Positions 1-8,186 of a stretch of 64,000 bases of DNA are shown here, in pieces. Location of the stretch: the NCBI RefSeq assembly GCF_013409005.1, contig NZ_JACBZO010000001.1, positions 682,001 through 746,000 of the forward strand, in the 5' to 3' direction. The number at the start of each line of letters is the position of its first letter. The stretch's first letter is position 1. Made by a program: the position numbers and the translations under genes. Under the pieces are notes generated by a model. It worked only from the letters and a program-made list of their open reading frames with translations. It did no database searches and was not told where the DNA came from. This DNA comes from Demequina lutea. GTDB taxonomy: Bacteria > Actinomycetota > Actinomycetes > Actinomycetales > Demequinaceae.

Positions 1-47
1 TAAGGGCATCATGAGGCAAGGCGGGATTTCTACACCGTGGCGGGGCT

Positions 48-317
48 TTAGCGGCGTCGCTGGGCGGCCGTCACGCGCAGGCCCGATGCGCGCAGGCGCC
101 GCACCAGCTCGCGCCCGTCGATCAGCTGCGCTCCGGCGGCGATCAGCCGCTCGTGCATGTCCGCAGGGACGTCGTAGTGGTCCAGGTCAAAGCCGCGTTC
201 GGGAATGCCCACCGTGCGCGCGAAGAAGTGAAGTTCATCCAGAGAGGCGTCGGAGACTAGATGCCCCCAGATGCGTCCATGGCGAGGCCACAGCGGGGGA
301 TCGATGAGCAGCGCCAT
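48..317 (-). CDS. DUF4031 domain-containing protein
   Basis: Small 89-residue protein of the DUF4031 family; the function of the family is not known. The conserved pattern is visible: an N-terminal strand ending in a Trp-Pro-rich segment (residues 8-16), HLVSD near residue 20, ELHFFAR near residue 28, and FDLDHYDV near residue 43, followed by the last conserved helix with the AAGAQLI segment. The length is typical of the family. It lies downstream of the histidine kinase on the same strand with about 40 bp between them, so it may be transcribed with it, but no functional link is evident. Family assignment is from the motif pattern; the role is unknown. Confidence 0.8.
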   Translation of the reverse strand: MALLIDPPLWPRHGRIWGHLVSDASLDELHFFARTVGIPERGFDLDHYDVPADMHERLIAAGAQLIDGRELVRRLRASGLRVTAAQRRR

Positions 318-358
318 GGAACGCGACCCTACGCCACGGGCCGCCCGTCGAGCCCAAA

Positions 359-1768
359 CTACGCAGGCGACGCGGGGAGAGTGACGGTCACGATCGCACC
401 CTCGGGCGCGTCGGCGGGGCCGATGTCGGAGGCGACGGCCGAGCCCCCATGGGCGGAGGCTATCGCCGCGACGATCGCGAGCCCGAGGCCCGATCCGCCG
501 GACGCTCTGGTGCGCGACTCGTCGGCGCGATAGAAGCGTTCAAACGCGCGAGCCGCGTGAGCCGCGCCAAAACCGGGTCCGTGGTCGCGGACGGTCGCGA
601 CCACTCGGTCGCCCTCGACACGAGCCGTCAGCTCGATGGGCGTGCCCTCCGGGGTGTGGCGCAAGGCGTTCGCGGCCACGTTGGAGAACAGCTGGGTGAG
701 GTGGCGCGTGGAGCCGCGGACGACGGTGCCTTGCTCCGCGGCAACGGTCACCATGCGCGAGGAATCTTGTGCCCTGACGTCGGCAGCGACGTCGTCGAGG
801 ACGTGGGCAATATCGACGTCCTCGTTACCCCCGAGAACCGCGGCGGCCTCGTCGGAGCGTGCAAGGAGGAGCAGGTCATCCACGAGTTTGGCCATGCGGT
901 CGGCGTTTGCCTCGATGCGGGCGATGGCCTGTCCCGTTTCGTCCGCGCCCATGCGGTGGAGCTCGGCATAGCCGCGAATCGCCGCAAGGGGGGTGCGCAG
1001 CTCGTGGGACGCATCGGACACGAAGAGCCTGAGCTTGGCTTCCGAGGCGTCGCGCTGGGTCATCGTCGCGGACAGCCGGTCGAGCATCGCATTGAGCGAC
1101 GCCGCAAGGGAGCCCGCCTCGGTGGTGCGTGGATACGAGGGCACACGTCGAGTGAGATCGCCTGCGGCAATGGAAGCCGCGGTGCGCTCCGCCTCCGCAA
1201 GAGGCCGCAGCGAGCGACGGGTGGCCCAGGCAGCGAGCGCCGCGGCGAGCAAGGCGACCGCAAGGCCAAGCACGATGATTCCGCGGCCCAAGATCGTCGC
1301 GGCCGACCCGATGTCGCGCAGAGGGGCCATCACTGCGATCGTCGTGCCAGCGCCGGGACCGGTTGCCTCAAGGTGCCGAGTCACCACCCGCCACGACTCT
1401 CCCGGGGCGCGGGCCGTGTACGTCGCGGTGGCATTGGGCCTCAGGGTGATCGGGGGAAGTGGACGGCCGTTGTTGAGCCACTGCGTGGCGGCGGTTGCCT
1501 CGCTGCCGTCCGCACGGAAGACGACGACCACCACGTCGTTTGGCGGCTGGAGGGGCATCCCCGCGGCGGTGCCGCTATTCCCGATCGCGACAATGGCGGC
1601 GGGATGGGATGCGAGTGCCGACACCGCGTCGTCGAGCTTGCGATCGACCTGAGAGGTGAGGGTCCTGTGCAGCAGCAAGAGCACGGACGCGCCGATCACG
1701 AACTCCGTGAGCAGCACGAGCACCAGAGCGATCGCCGGAATGGTCCACTTGAGCGGCCACGACCTCAT
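359..1768 (-). CDS. sensor histidine kinase (HAMP-HisKA-HATPase)
   Basis: Membrane sensor kinase of 469 residues. Transmembrane segments lie at about residues 10-34 and 161-183 and enclose an extracytoplasmic sensor region of about 125 residues. A HAMP linker follows (about 184-237), then a HisKA domain with the phospho-acceptor His255 in SHELRTP, then a HATPase_c domain with an N-box (LFSNVAANAL) and G-boxes (DHGPGFG, GSGLGLAIV). All catalytic boxes are intact. The ATG overlaps the response regulator stop by 4 bp (ATGA), so the pair is translationally coupled. Domain order resembles actinobacterial TcrY/MprB-type kinases that act with OmpR regulators. The signal sensed cannot be told from sequence. 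Confidence 0.93.
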   Translation of the reverse strand: MRSWPLKWTIPAIALVLVLLTEFVIGASVLLLLHRTLTSQVDRKLDDAVSALASHPAAIVAIGNSGTAAGMPLQPPNDVVVVVFRADGSEATAATQWLNNGRPLPPITLRPNATATYTARAPGESWRVVTRHLEATGPGAGTTIAVMAPLRDIGSAATILGRGIIVLGLAVALLAAALAAWATRRSLRPLAEAERTAASIAAGDLTRRVPSYPRTTEAGSLAASLNAMLDRLSATMTQRDASEAKLRLFVSDASHELRTPLAAIRGYAELHRMGADETGQAIARIEANADRMAKLVDDLLLLARSDEAAAVLGGNEDVDIAHVLDDVAADVRAQDSSRMVTVAAEQGTVVRGSTRHLTQLFSNVAANALRHTPEGTPIELTARVEGDRVVATVRDHGPGFGAAHAARAFERFYRADESRTRASGGSGLGLAIVAAIASAHGGSAVASDIGPADAPEGAIVTVTLPASPA

Positions 1769-2457
1769 CGTGGTTCCTTGACGACGTAGCCGATGCCGCG
1801 CTTGGTGTGAATCAGCGGCGCATCAAACGGCGCATCGATCTTGCGGCGCAAATACGAGACGTACGTCTCGACGAGGTTTCCGTCCCCGACGTCGTAGCCC
1901 CACACCGCCGCAAGTAGCTGGGTCTTCGACAGCACTCTGCCAGCGTTGGTGGCCAGATAGCGCAGCAACGCGAACTCGGTGGGGGTCAGGTCAAGGATGT
2001 GACCGCCGCGGCGCACCTCGTGGGCGTCGTCGTCGATCTCAAGATCCGCGACCCTGATCGTGGTATCGGACTGGGTCGCGGCGCTCGACCTGCGCAAAAT
2101 TGCCTCGATGCGCGCCACCACCTCGGCCAAGCGGAACGGCTTGGTGACATAGTCGTCGCCTCCGACGCGCAGGCCTGCAACCACGTCGTCGGCCTCGTCC
2201 TTGGCCGTCAGGAACAGCACAGGCACGTCGTCCCCCCTGGCACGGAGCCTTCGGACCGCGGTGAGGCCGTCCATTGCGGGCATCATGACGTCCATGACCA
2301 CAAGGTCGACGCGGCGCTCCGCCAGCGTGTCGAGCGCCGCTCGCCCGGAGGCGACCGACACGGCATCGAAGCCCGCAAAGCGCAAGGATGTGGTGAGCAG
2401 ATCGCGCAGGTCGGGCTCGTCATCGACGACGAGAACCACTGTGGGGTCGGCTGCCAT
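1765..2457 (-). CDS. OmpR/PhoB-family response regulator
   Basis: Response regulator of 230 residues. The receiver domain (about 1-120) has the acidic pair in VDDEPD, the phospho-acceptor Asp56 in VMDVMMP, and the conserved Lys in FLTAKD. A C-terminal winged helix (about 130-228) with LTPTEFALLRYL and the VETYVSYLRRKID recognition region is typical of OmpR/PhoB regulators. The frame is open 74 codons further upstream, but that extension has no domain character, and the ATG at 2457 (MAADPT) starts exactly at the receiver domain. Coupled to the kinase downstream. The 135 bp to the divergent cold-shock gene would hold promoters for both. Confidence 0.94.
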   Translation of the reverse strand: MAADPTVVLVVDDEPDLRDLLTTSLRFAGFDAVSVASGRAALDTLAERRVDLVVMDVMMPAMDGLTAVRRLRARGDDVPVLFLTAKDEADDVVAGLRVGGDDYVTKPFRLAEVVARIEAILRRSSAATQSDTTIRVADLEIDDDAHEVRRGGHILDLTPTEFALLRYLATNAGRVLSKTQLLAAVWGYDVGDGNLVETYVSYLRRKIDAPFDAPLIHTKRGIGYVVKEPR

Positions 2458-2592
2458 GGCACCAGTGTGGCGTCTCAGCCTGAGAAACGGCTGGGAAGCG
2501 GGCCCCGAATGCTGGCGTTCCGCCGCGTCGCCCGCCATAGCCCTTGTACACTTGCTACCGCCGCTTCCGCGGCATCGACAGGAGAGATAGAC

Positions 2593-2976
2593 GTGCCATC
2601 CGGACGAGTGAAGTGGTTTGACACCGAAAAGGGCTTCGGCTTCATCGCCAGCGATGAGGGCGATGAGGTGTTCCTGCACGCGTCCGCGCTCCCTGAAGGC
2701 TCCGCGCCGCCCAACCCCGGAGCCAAGGTCGAGTTCTCCGTTGCTGACGGCCGACGTGGCCCCTCGGCCATGGCGGTGACGCTCACCGAGCCGGCGCCGT
2801 CGATCACGAAGTCGCAGCGCAAGCCAGCCGACGACATGACGATGATCGTCGAGGACCTCATCAAGATGCTCGACGGTGTCTCAAATGTGTTGCGCAAGGG
2901 CCGCTACCCGGAGGCCGCCAAGGGCTCCCAGGTCGCCGCGGTTTTGCGAGCGGTCGCAGAACAGTTGGACGCCTAG
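2593..2976 (+). CDS. cold-shock domain protein (CspA family, C-terminally extended)
   Basis: Protein of 127 residues with an N-terminal cold-shock domain (about 1-65): GRVKWFDTEKGFGFI carries the RNP-1-like motif KGFGFI and VFLHASAL carries RNP-2. Such domains bind single-stranded RNA or DNA and act as RNA chaperones. A C-terminal extension of about 60 residues, partly helical, is the form common in Actinobacteria, where the gene is often followed by DUF3027 as here. The start is the GTG at 2593, preceded by a GGAGA Shine-Dalgarno; the open frame further upstream is antisense to the response regulator. The stop is one base before the DUF3027 ATG, so the two genes are probably co-translated. 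Confidence 0.92.
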   Translation: MPSGRVKWFDTEKGFGFIASDEGDEVFLHASALPEGSAPPNPGAKVEFSVADGRRGPSAMAVTLTEPAPSITKSQRKPADDMTMIVEDLIKMLDGVSNVLRKGRYPEAAKGSQVAAVLRAVAEQLDA

Positions 2977-2977
2977 C

Positions 2978-3868
2978 ATGAGCGTCGCAATCGAGAACCT
3001 CGTGGAATCCGTGGCCCGTGCCGCAGTCGTTGAGACTGCTGGCGACGAGTCCTCTGTCGGCGGCCTCAGGGGCGTCCTTGAGAACGGCGAGGGCCTGGTC
3101 TCGGTCCGGTACGAGTGCCTGCTTCCCGGTTACGTCGGTTGGGACTGGACGGTCGACGTCGCGGTTGTCGACGGCGCCGCGAGCGTGTGCGAGTCCGCCC
3201 TGTTGCCCGGCGAGCAGGCGCTGCTTGCCCCCGAGTGGGTGCCCTGGTCCGACAGGGTGCGCCCAGGCGACCTTGAGCCCGGCATGGTGTTGCCATATGT
3301 CGCCGACGACGAGCGGCTCGTGCCCGGCTACACCGCCACGGGCGATGAAGACCTCGATCGCATGGCGATCTACGAGTTTGGCCTCGGACGCGAGCGAGTG
3401 CTCGCCCCGGAGGCGCGCGAGGCAGTCGCCGACCGCTGGTACCGCGGATCCCACGGCCCTAGCGCATCGACCGCCGTGGCATCGGCCGAGCCGTGTTCGA
3501 CGTGTGCGTTCTGGGTGCCCATCGCGGGATCTTTCCGCACGCTCTTTGGCGCGTGTGCGAACGAATGGTCGCCTTCGGATGGCCGCGTCGTGAGCGTCGA
3601 TCACGGTTGTGGGGCGCATTCGCAGACGGAGGCCGAGAGGCGTCTGTCGGAATGGCCCGGTGCTGAGCCCGTGGTCGACTCTGGCGCGGTGGACGCTCTC
3701 GACTTGTCGGAGTCGGAGTCGGAGTCGGAGTCGGAGCCGGAAATCGCCGCTGAGGCGGACGAGGCTACCGAAAGCGACGTCACCGAGGACGAGGCTACCG
3801 AAAGCGATGTCACCGAGGACGAGGCTACCGAAAGCGATGTCACCGAGGACGAGGCCGCAGCTGAGTAA
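2978..3868 (+). CDS. DUF3027 domain-containing protein
   Basis: Protein of 296 residues of the actinobacterial DUF3027 family; molecular function unknown. The conserved core covers about residues 1-215, with PGYVGWDW near 50, WVPWSDRVRPGDL near 87, and a set of cysteines in the CSTC, GAC and HGCGAHS segments that could bind a metal. The C-terminal 60 residues are acidic and of low complexity: a Ser-Glu run encoded by (TCGGAG)5 is followed by three exact 10-residue repeats (ATESDVTEDE) encoded by a 30-bp tandem repeat. The ATG lies one base after the cold-shock stop codon, and the MFS transporter starts 7 bp after this gene, so the three probably form an operon. Confidence 0.88.
   Translation: MSVAIENLVESVARAAVVETAGDESSVGGLRGVLENGEGLVSVRYECLLPGYVGWDWTVDVAVVDGAASVCESALLPGEQALLAPEWVPWSDRVRPGDLEPGMVLPYVADDERLVPGYTATGDEDLDRMAIYEFGLGRERVLAPEAREAVADRWYRGSHGPSASTAVASAEPCSTCAFWVPIAGSFRTLFGACANEWSPSDGRVVSVDHGCGAHSQTEAERRLSEWPGAEPVVDSGAVDALDLSESESESESEPEIAAEADEATESDVTEDEATESDVTEDEATESDVTEDEAAAE
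3707..3850 (+). repeat. in-frame tandem repeats at the 3' end of the DUF3027 gene
   Basis: Five perfect copies of the hexamer TCGGAG occupy 3707-3736. After a short spacer, three copies of a 30-bp unit occupy 3761-3790, 3791-3820 and 3821-3850; copies two and three are identical and copy one differs by one base (gac/gat). Both keep the reading frame and encode an acidic Ser/Glu/Asp/Thr tail. Such repeats are prone to copy-number change by slippage. Confidence 0.9.
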
Positions 3869-3875
3869 CCGGGGA

Positions 3876-5066
3876 GTGCCCCGCAGCGCAGCAGTGCGCG
3901 CGTTGGCTCTCTCCGTGTACCTTCCCACGTTCCTTGCCGAGATCGGCATCGGCGCGATGCTCCCGATCTTTGCGCTGTCCGCCATCTCCTTGGGCGAGCC
4001 CGCATCAATCGCGTCGATCGCGGTCGCTGTGTACTCCGGTGGCCGTATGGCCGGCTCGGCCATCGGCGGATCGGTCGCGAGCCACAGGGGCCCCATCCCC
4101 GCGACGTTTGCGGGCTATGGCGTTCTCGCCGCGGGCGCCCTCGTGTGCGCCTCGTCGCTCCACGTCGCGATGCTCGCGGTCGGCGTGGCCGTCGTGGGGA
4201 TGGGGCACGGCTGGGTGCACGTGGCGCGACAGTCGCACATCGATGCGCTCGCACCCTCTGGCACGCGCGCACGCGCCCTCACGACGCTCGCGGGGGTGTG
4301 GCGCATCGGAAACTTCATCGGACCCGTTGCAGGCGCGGGAATCATCGCGGTTTTGGGGCTGCGCGCCGACTATGTGTTTGCAGCCGTGGCCGTCACCGTG
4401 GCGATCGGGGTATTGGTCTTCACCGCGCCGCGGCACCTGACGATCCCCCGTGCCGATCGCGTGCGACTGAGCCCCAAGGCGGTGCTCGGGCCTCACCGCC
4501 ACGTGCTGTTGACCCTGGGCGTCGGCGTGGTGCTAATGGGCGCCTTGCGCCAGGCGCGGGTCGTGATCATCCCCTTGTGGGCTGCGCACATCGGCATGAG
4601 TAATTCCAGTGCGTCGCTCGTCTTTGGTGTGGCCGCGGCGATCGACATGGCGCTGTTCATTCCCGCCGGATATGTCATGGACCGCTTCGGCAGGGTGTGG
4701 ACCGCGGTTCCGTCGGCAATCGCACTTGGCGTAGGCGCCGCGCTCTTGCCGTTCGCGTCCACGCCCGCGCTCGTTGCGGTGCTCGCACTAGTGATTGGTG
4801 CGGGGAATGGCTGGGGCTCAGGGGTGGTGATGACGCTGGGGGCCGACGCGTCGCCTAAGAAGGGGCGTGCCGTCTTCTTGGGGGCGTGGTCGATCATGCA
4901 GGACGTGGGCGGGTTGCTCGGCCCTGGGCTGGTCGCGATCGGTGCCGCGATTGCGTTGCCCGTCGGCCTGTTCACGGCGGGCGGTCTTGGGGCCGCCGCC
5001 GCGGGGGCGTTCCTCAAGTGGACGCCGCGCGGTCGGCCGGTTGAGCGGGCCGACGCTCGGGGCTAG
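3876..5066 (+). CDS. MFS transporter
   Basis: Integral membrane protein of 396 residues with about twelve hydrophobic segments, the size and pattern of a major facilitator superfamily permease. The first half contains a GRMAGSAIGG segment and a small-residue helix (VGVAVVGMGHGW); the second half contains an MDRFGR loop like the conserved basic MFS loop motif. The proposed start is the GTG at 3876, with a CGGGGA Shine-Dalgarno just after the DUF3027 stop; the upstream part of the open frame overlaps DUF3027 and is not coding. The substrate cannot be assigned; the small-molecule/drug efflux branch is most likely by general appearance. Confidence 0.87.
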   Translation: MPRSAAVRALALSVYLPTFLAEIGIGAMLPIFALSAISLGEPASIASIAVAVYSGGRMAGSAIGGSVASHRGPIPATFAGYGVLAAGALVCASSLHVAMLAVGVAVVGMGHGWVHVARQSHIDALAPSGTRARALTTLAGVWRIGNFIGPVAGAGIIAVLGLRADYVFAAVAVTVAIGVLVFTAPRHLTIPRADRVRLSPKAVLGPHRHVLLTLGVGVVLMGALRQARVVIIPLWAAHIGMSNSSASLVFGVAAAIDMALFIPAGYVMDRFGRVWTAVPSAIALGVGAALLPFASTPALVAVLALVIGAGNGWGSGVVMTLGADASPKKGRAVFLGAWSIMQDVGGLLGPGLVAIGAAIALPVGLFTAGGLGAAAAGAFLKWTPRGRPVERADARG

Positions 5067-5079
5067 CTTCGCGGCGCCG

Positions 5080-5886
5080 CTACTGGAAGTCGACGGTGGT
5101 GTACCAGGCCTTGCCTGACCCGGCCTCAGCCGTTCCCGCACCCATCGATGTGAACGATGCCCTGAGAATGTTCTCGCAGTGTCCAGGGGATGCCATCCAT
5201 CCCGAGTGAGCGGTAGCGATTGCGGTCGCCTGGCTCATAGATCCGCTCGTCCAAGCGGCCGCGACGTTTTGTCCACCAGGGCTCGGCACCATGCCATGCC
5301 CCATAGCCGCTCCCGGATTCGTTGGGTCGTAGTTTCCCGCCATCGTGTTCGACCAGTCCTGGGCCGATTGCGCGAGAGTGCCGCTCCACGACAACGGAGC
5401 CAGTCCAAAATTGGCCCGCTCGGCGTTGGCGGCCGTCAAGAGCCCCTGGGGCGTCGACGCGGAAGTCGTCGCACCATATTTCCCATCGCAGTACTGTGTC
5501 GTCGTCAGTGCCGCGGCCGCAGCCTGCTTCTGCTGGGGGGAACTCCGCTGGCCACTCGAAGCGGGCGGCGGCGGCGGCGGGGGTGGCGGCAGAATCACCT
5601 CGAGCTGAGGACCAAATGGCGCGGGCTGGGCCGACGCCACTGGCCCGGCGGTTGGCACCACCGCATCGATCGGTGCCTGGGCGGCATCGGCGACGGGCCC
5701 GTGGGCCGCCGCCTCGGCTACAGGGAGAGGCGGGAGCGTGGCCGCCTGCGCGATAGTCCAAGATGATGCGGCGAGCGCGCTCGCGAGCACGAGGGGCCAA
5801 ATCAGGCGGCGCTTGCGGCGACGGCGCTCGGGAGCCCGTTCTGCCTCTGCCTCGACTCCTTCGTCGGGCTTGCGCCTCTTGGTCAC
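5080..5886 (-). CDS. secreted CAP-domain (SCP/PR1-like) protein
   Basis: Exported protein of 268 residues. A basic N-terminus rich in Arg and Lys is followed by a hydrophobic segment (about residues 27-48) that acts as signal peptide or anchor. A Pro/Ala-rich linker with a run of nine prolines (near residue 105) leads to a C-terminal CAP domain. That domain shows LLTAANAERANFGL, the MGHGMVPSP segment, GQNVA, HSGWMASPGHCENIL and the final Trp-Tyr strand, all hallmarks of bacterial SCP/CAP proteins. The GTG at 5886 overlaps the serC stop codon by 4 bp (GTGA) and is preferred over an in-frame start 18 bp upstream. Target unknown; CAP proteins act extracellularly. Confidence 0.86.
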   Translation of the reverse strand: MTKRRKPDEGVEAEAERAPERRRRKRRLIWPLVLASALAASSWTIAQAATLPPLPVAEAAAHGPVADAAQAPIDAVVPTAGPVASAQPAPFGPQLEVILPPPPPPPPPASSGQRSSPQQKQAAAAALTTTQYCDGKYGATTSASTPQGLLTAANAERANFGLAPLSWSGTLAQSAQDWSNTMAGNYDPTNPGAAMGHGMVPSPGGQNVAAAWTSGSMSQATAIATAHSGWMASPGHCENILRASFTSMGAGTAEAGSGKAWYTTVDFQ

Positions 5887-7001
5887 CAGTGATTGACCAC
5901 CCAATCAATACATTGCAGGAGAGCCACGACATCGGCCGTGTCGACGGCGGGGAACACCGCGATACGCAACTGATTGCGCCCCAGTTTGCGGTATGGAAAC
6001 ACGTCTACGATCCCGTGCTTCCGCAACACCGCCTGCAGGCGCGCGGAATCGACCTCTTTGGACAGATCAATCGTCGCAACAACTGGCGACCGATGGCCAG
6101 GGTTTGTGACAAAGGGCACGGCAAAGTCGCTCGCCTCGGCCCAGGCGTAGATGGCCGACGACGAGGCGGCCGAACGTGCGGCCATCGCCCGGAGTCCTCC
6201 GCCAGCGAGCATCCACTCGAGCTGTGCCCGCATCATGACGAGCGTCGCGATGGCGGGCGTGTTGATGGTCTGCTCGGCGCGCGAATTGGTGACCACATCG
6301 GCCAGTGACAGGGACGGGGGAATGTACCTTCCCGTCGCGGCGATCGACTCGATGCGGGCGAGCGCTGCGGGCGAGGCCAGCGCGAACCACAGTCCGCCGT
6401 CCGAGGCGAAGGACTTTTGGGGCGCAAAGTAGTAGAAGTCCACCTCGCGCGCGTCGAGCTCGATGCCACCCGCGGCGGATGTGCCGTCGACCACCATGAG
6501 CGCGTCGGCGGCGCCTGCGACTCTCCTGACGGGGGCCGTGGCCCCGGTCGAGGTTTCGTTGTGGGGCCACCCGTAGGTGTCGACGCCTGCCTCGAACACC
6601 GGCTCGACGATCGATCCCGGTTCGGCACGGTGGACGGTGGGGGTGTCGAGGTGCGGCGCGGCCTCGACCGATGACGCGAATTTGGCGCCAAATTCGCCGA
6701 ATGCGGCCAGTTGGGCCTTCGACTCGACCAGGCCGAAGGCCGCGGCGTCCCACACGAACGTCGAACCTCCGTTCGACAGGAGCACCTCGTAGCCGTCGGG
6801 AAGGTTGTACAACTCCGCGATCATGCGCCGCACGTCGCCCACCAAGCCGCGCACGGGCGCCTGGCGGTGAGAAGTGCCAAGAACGCCGGGGTTGGCGTCC
6901 ACGAGCGCGCGCACTTGTGCGTCGCGCACCTTCGAGGGACCGGAGCCAAATCGTCCGTCGCGGGGCAGCAAATGTGAAGGTATTACGAGGTCGGCCGTCA
7001 T
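5883..7001 (-). CDS. serC: phosphoserine aminotransferase SerC
   Basis: PLP-dependent transaminase of 372 residues that converts 3-phosphohydroxypyruvate and glutamate to phosphoserine (serine biosynthesis; in some bacteria also pyridoxal phosphate synthesis). Visible features are FGSGPSKVR at the N-terminus, GTSHRQAPV, the glycine-rich cofactor loop LLSNGGSTFVWDAA, the WPHNETSTG segment, VVDGTSAAGG, and the PLP lysine in YYFAPQKSFASDGG. The length and motifs fit the actinobacterial SerC branch. The start is the ATG at 7001; longer open sequence upstream overlaps the divergent manA. The downstream CAP-domain gene overlaps by 4 bp, an unusual pairing of metabolic and secreted protein. Confidence 0.94.
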   Translation of the reverse strand: MTADLVIPSHLLPRDGRFGSGPSKVRDAQVRALVDANPGVLGTSHRQAPVRGLVGDVRRMIAELYNLPDGYEVLLSNGGSTFVWDAAAFGLVESKAQLAAFGEFGAKFASSVEAAPHLDTPTVHRAEPGSIVEPVFEAGVDTYGWPHNETSTGATAPVRRVAGAADALMVVDGTSAAGGIELDAREVDFYYFAPQKSFASDGGLWFALASPAALARIESIAATGRYIPPSLSLADVVTNSRAEQTINTPAIATLVMMRAQLEWMLAGGGLRAMAARSAASSSAIYAWAEASDFAVPFVTNPGHRSPVVATIDLSKEVDSARLQAVLRKHGIVDVFPYRKLGRNQLRIAVFPAVDTADVVALLQCIDWVVNHW

Positions 7002-7031
7002 GTCCCAAGAGTACCGACTGCAGACGATGGC

Positions 7032-8177
7032 ATGATGGCACCCGTGATTGCTCTGACGCCCGCACTGCAGCGGTTCGACTGGGGCTCGAGCCAGGGCATT
7101 CCTGACCTGTTGGGTTTTGCACCCGACGGCGGGCCCTACGCCGAGGCCTGGTGGGGTGCGCACCCCTCTGCTCCCTCGGTGACGGCATCCGGACCCCTCG
7201 ACGCGGTCATCGCCGCAGACCCCGTGGGTGCCCTTGGCATGGCGGTAGCCCGCGACTACGGCAAGCTCCCCTATTTGCTCAAGGTTCTCTCGATCGCGCG
7301 ACCGTTGTCCATTCAGGTTCATCCGACGATGGAGACGGCGCGGGCGGGCTTCGCAGCCGAGGAGGACGGCGGCGTCGCGATGACGGACCCGCATCGCAAC
7401 TACAAGGACGCTTCACACAAACCCGAGATGTTGCTCGCGGTGACAAACATGACCGTGCTGTCTGGATTCCGGCCCGAGGCGGAACTCATGCGTGACCTCG
7501 AACGGCTCGGCGGCGACGATGCGGAGTCTCTTCGCGACGCTCTCGATTCGGAGGGCATCGCGGGGTACGTTCTCACGGTGCTGACCCGTGACCACGCGGA
7601 CGCGTTGGTCCGGCTAGCCCAGGGCCTTTCGGGCGGCAGCGTGACTGCGCAGATCGCATCCGAGTCCCTTGCACACCATGTCCGTGACGCCGGCGCCTTG
7701 GTCGCCCTCGCCATGAACGCCGTGGAACTGAGGCCAGGTGAGGCGCTCTACACGCCCGCTGGGACGGTCCACTGCTACATACGCGGCGATGGTGTGGAAA
7801 TCATGGCCAACTCCGACAACGTGGTGCGCGCCGGGCTGACCCACAAGGCGATTAATGCTGGCCTGCTGCGCGAGCTCGCCGTGCTGTCACCAGGTGCGCC
7901 TGTGGTGCCCACCGAGACGATCATCGGCGCCGCGCGACGCCTGTCGACGGACGCTGCCGAGTTCGAACTCGTGGTCGTCAGCGACGGAACGTTCGACGCC
8001 GAATCCGGTCCGCGCATCGTCCTGGCAATCGACGCCGACGCTCGTGTGCAGACCGAGCGTGACGCCGCAATCCTCGGGCGCGGAGATTCGGTCTTTGTTG
8101 CGGCCAGCGAGGGCCACCTCCACATCGAGACACGTGGCGTTGTCGTTGTCGCGTCGGTCCCGGTGCCGCGCCGCTAG
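7032..8177 (+). CDS. manA: mannose-6-phosphate isomerase ManA
   Basis: Type I phosphomannose isomerase of 381 residues that interconverts mannose-6-phosphate and fructose-6-phosphate, the entry to GDP-mannose. Zinc ligands are visible in LSIQVHP (near residue 97) and in KPEMLLAV (near residue 137), and the active-site region is in GTVHCYIRGDGVEIMANSDNVVRAGLT (positions 7764-7844). Two in-frame ATG codons stand together at 7032 and 7035; the first is used here. The promoter must lie in the 30 bp shared with serC or overlap it. ugd follows after 9 bp, suggesting a sugar-nucleotide operon. Confidence 0.94.
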   Translation: MMAPVIALTPALQRFDWGSSQGIPDLLGFAPDGGPYAEAWWGAHPSAPSVTASGPLDAVIAADPVGALGMAVARDYGKLPYLLKVLSIARPLSIQVHPTMETARAGFAAEEDGGVAMTDPHRNYKDASHKPEMLLAVTNMTVLSGFRPEAELMRDLERLGGDDAESLRDALDSEGIAGYVLTVLTRDHADALVRLAQGLSGGSVTAQIASESLAHHVRDAGALVALAMNAVELRPGEALYTPAGTVHCYIRGDGVEIMANSDNVVRAGLTHKAINAGLLRELAVLSPGAPVVPTETIIGAARRLSTDAAEFELVVVSDGTFDAESGPRIVLAIDADARVQTERDAAILGRGDSVFVAASEGHLHIETRGVVVVASVPVPRR

Positions 8178-8186
8178 TCTGACTGC

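Noticed and set aside
449..1789. 446-codon plus-strand open frame opposite the histidine kinase
   Set aside because: The kinase on the other strand has all conserved boxes; this frame has shadow composition.
2458..2679. N-terminal extension of the OmpR-type regulator
   Set aside because: The extra 74 residues lack structure and overlap the divergent cold-shock gene; the receiver domain starts exactly at the internal ATG.
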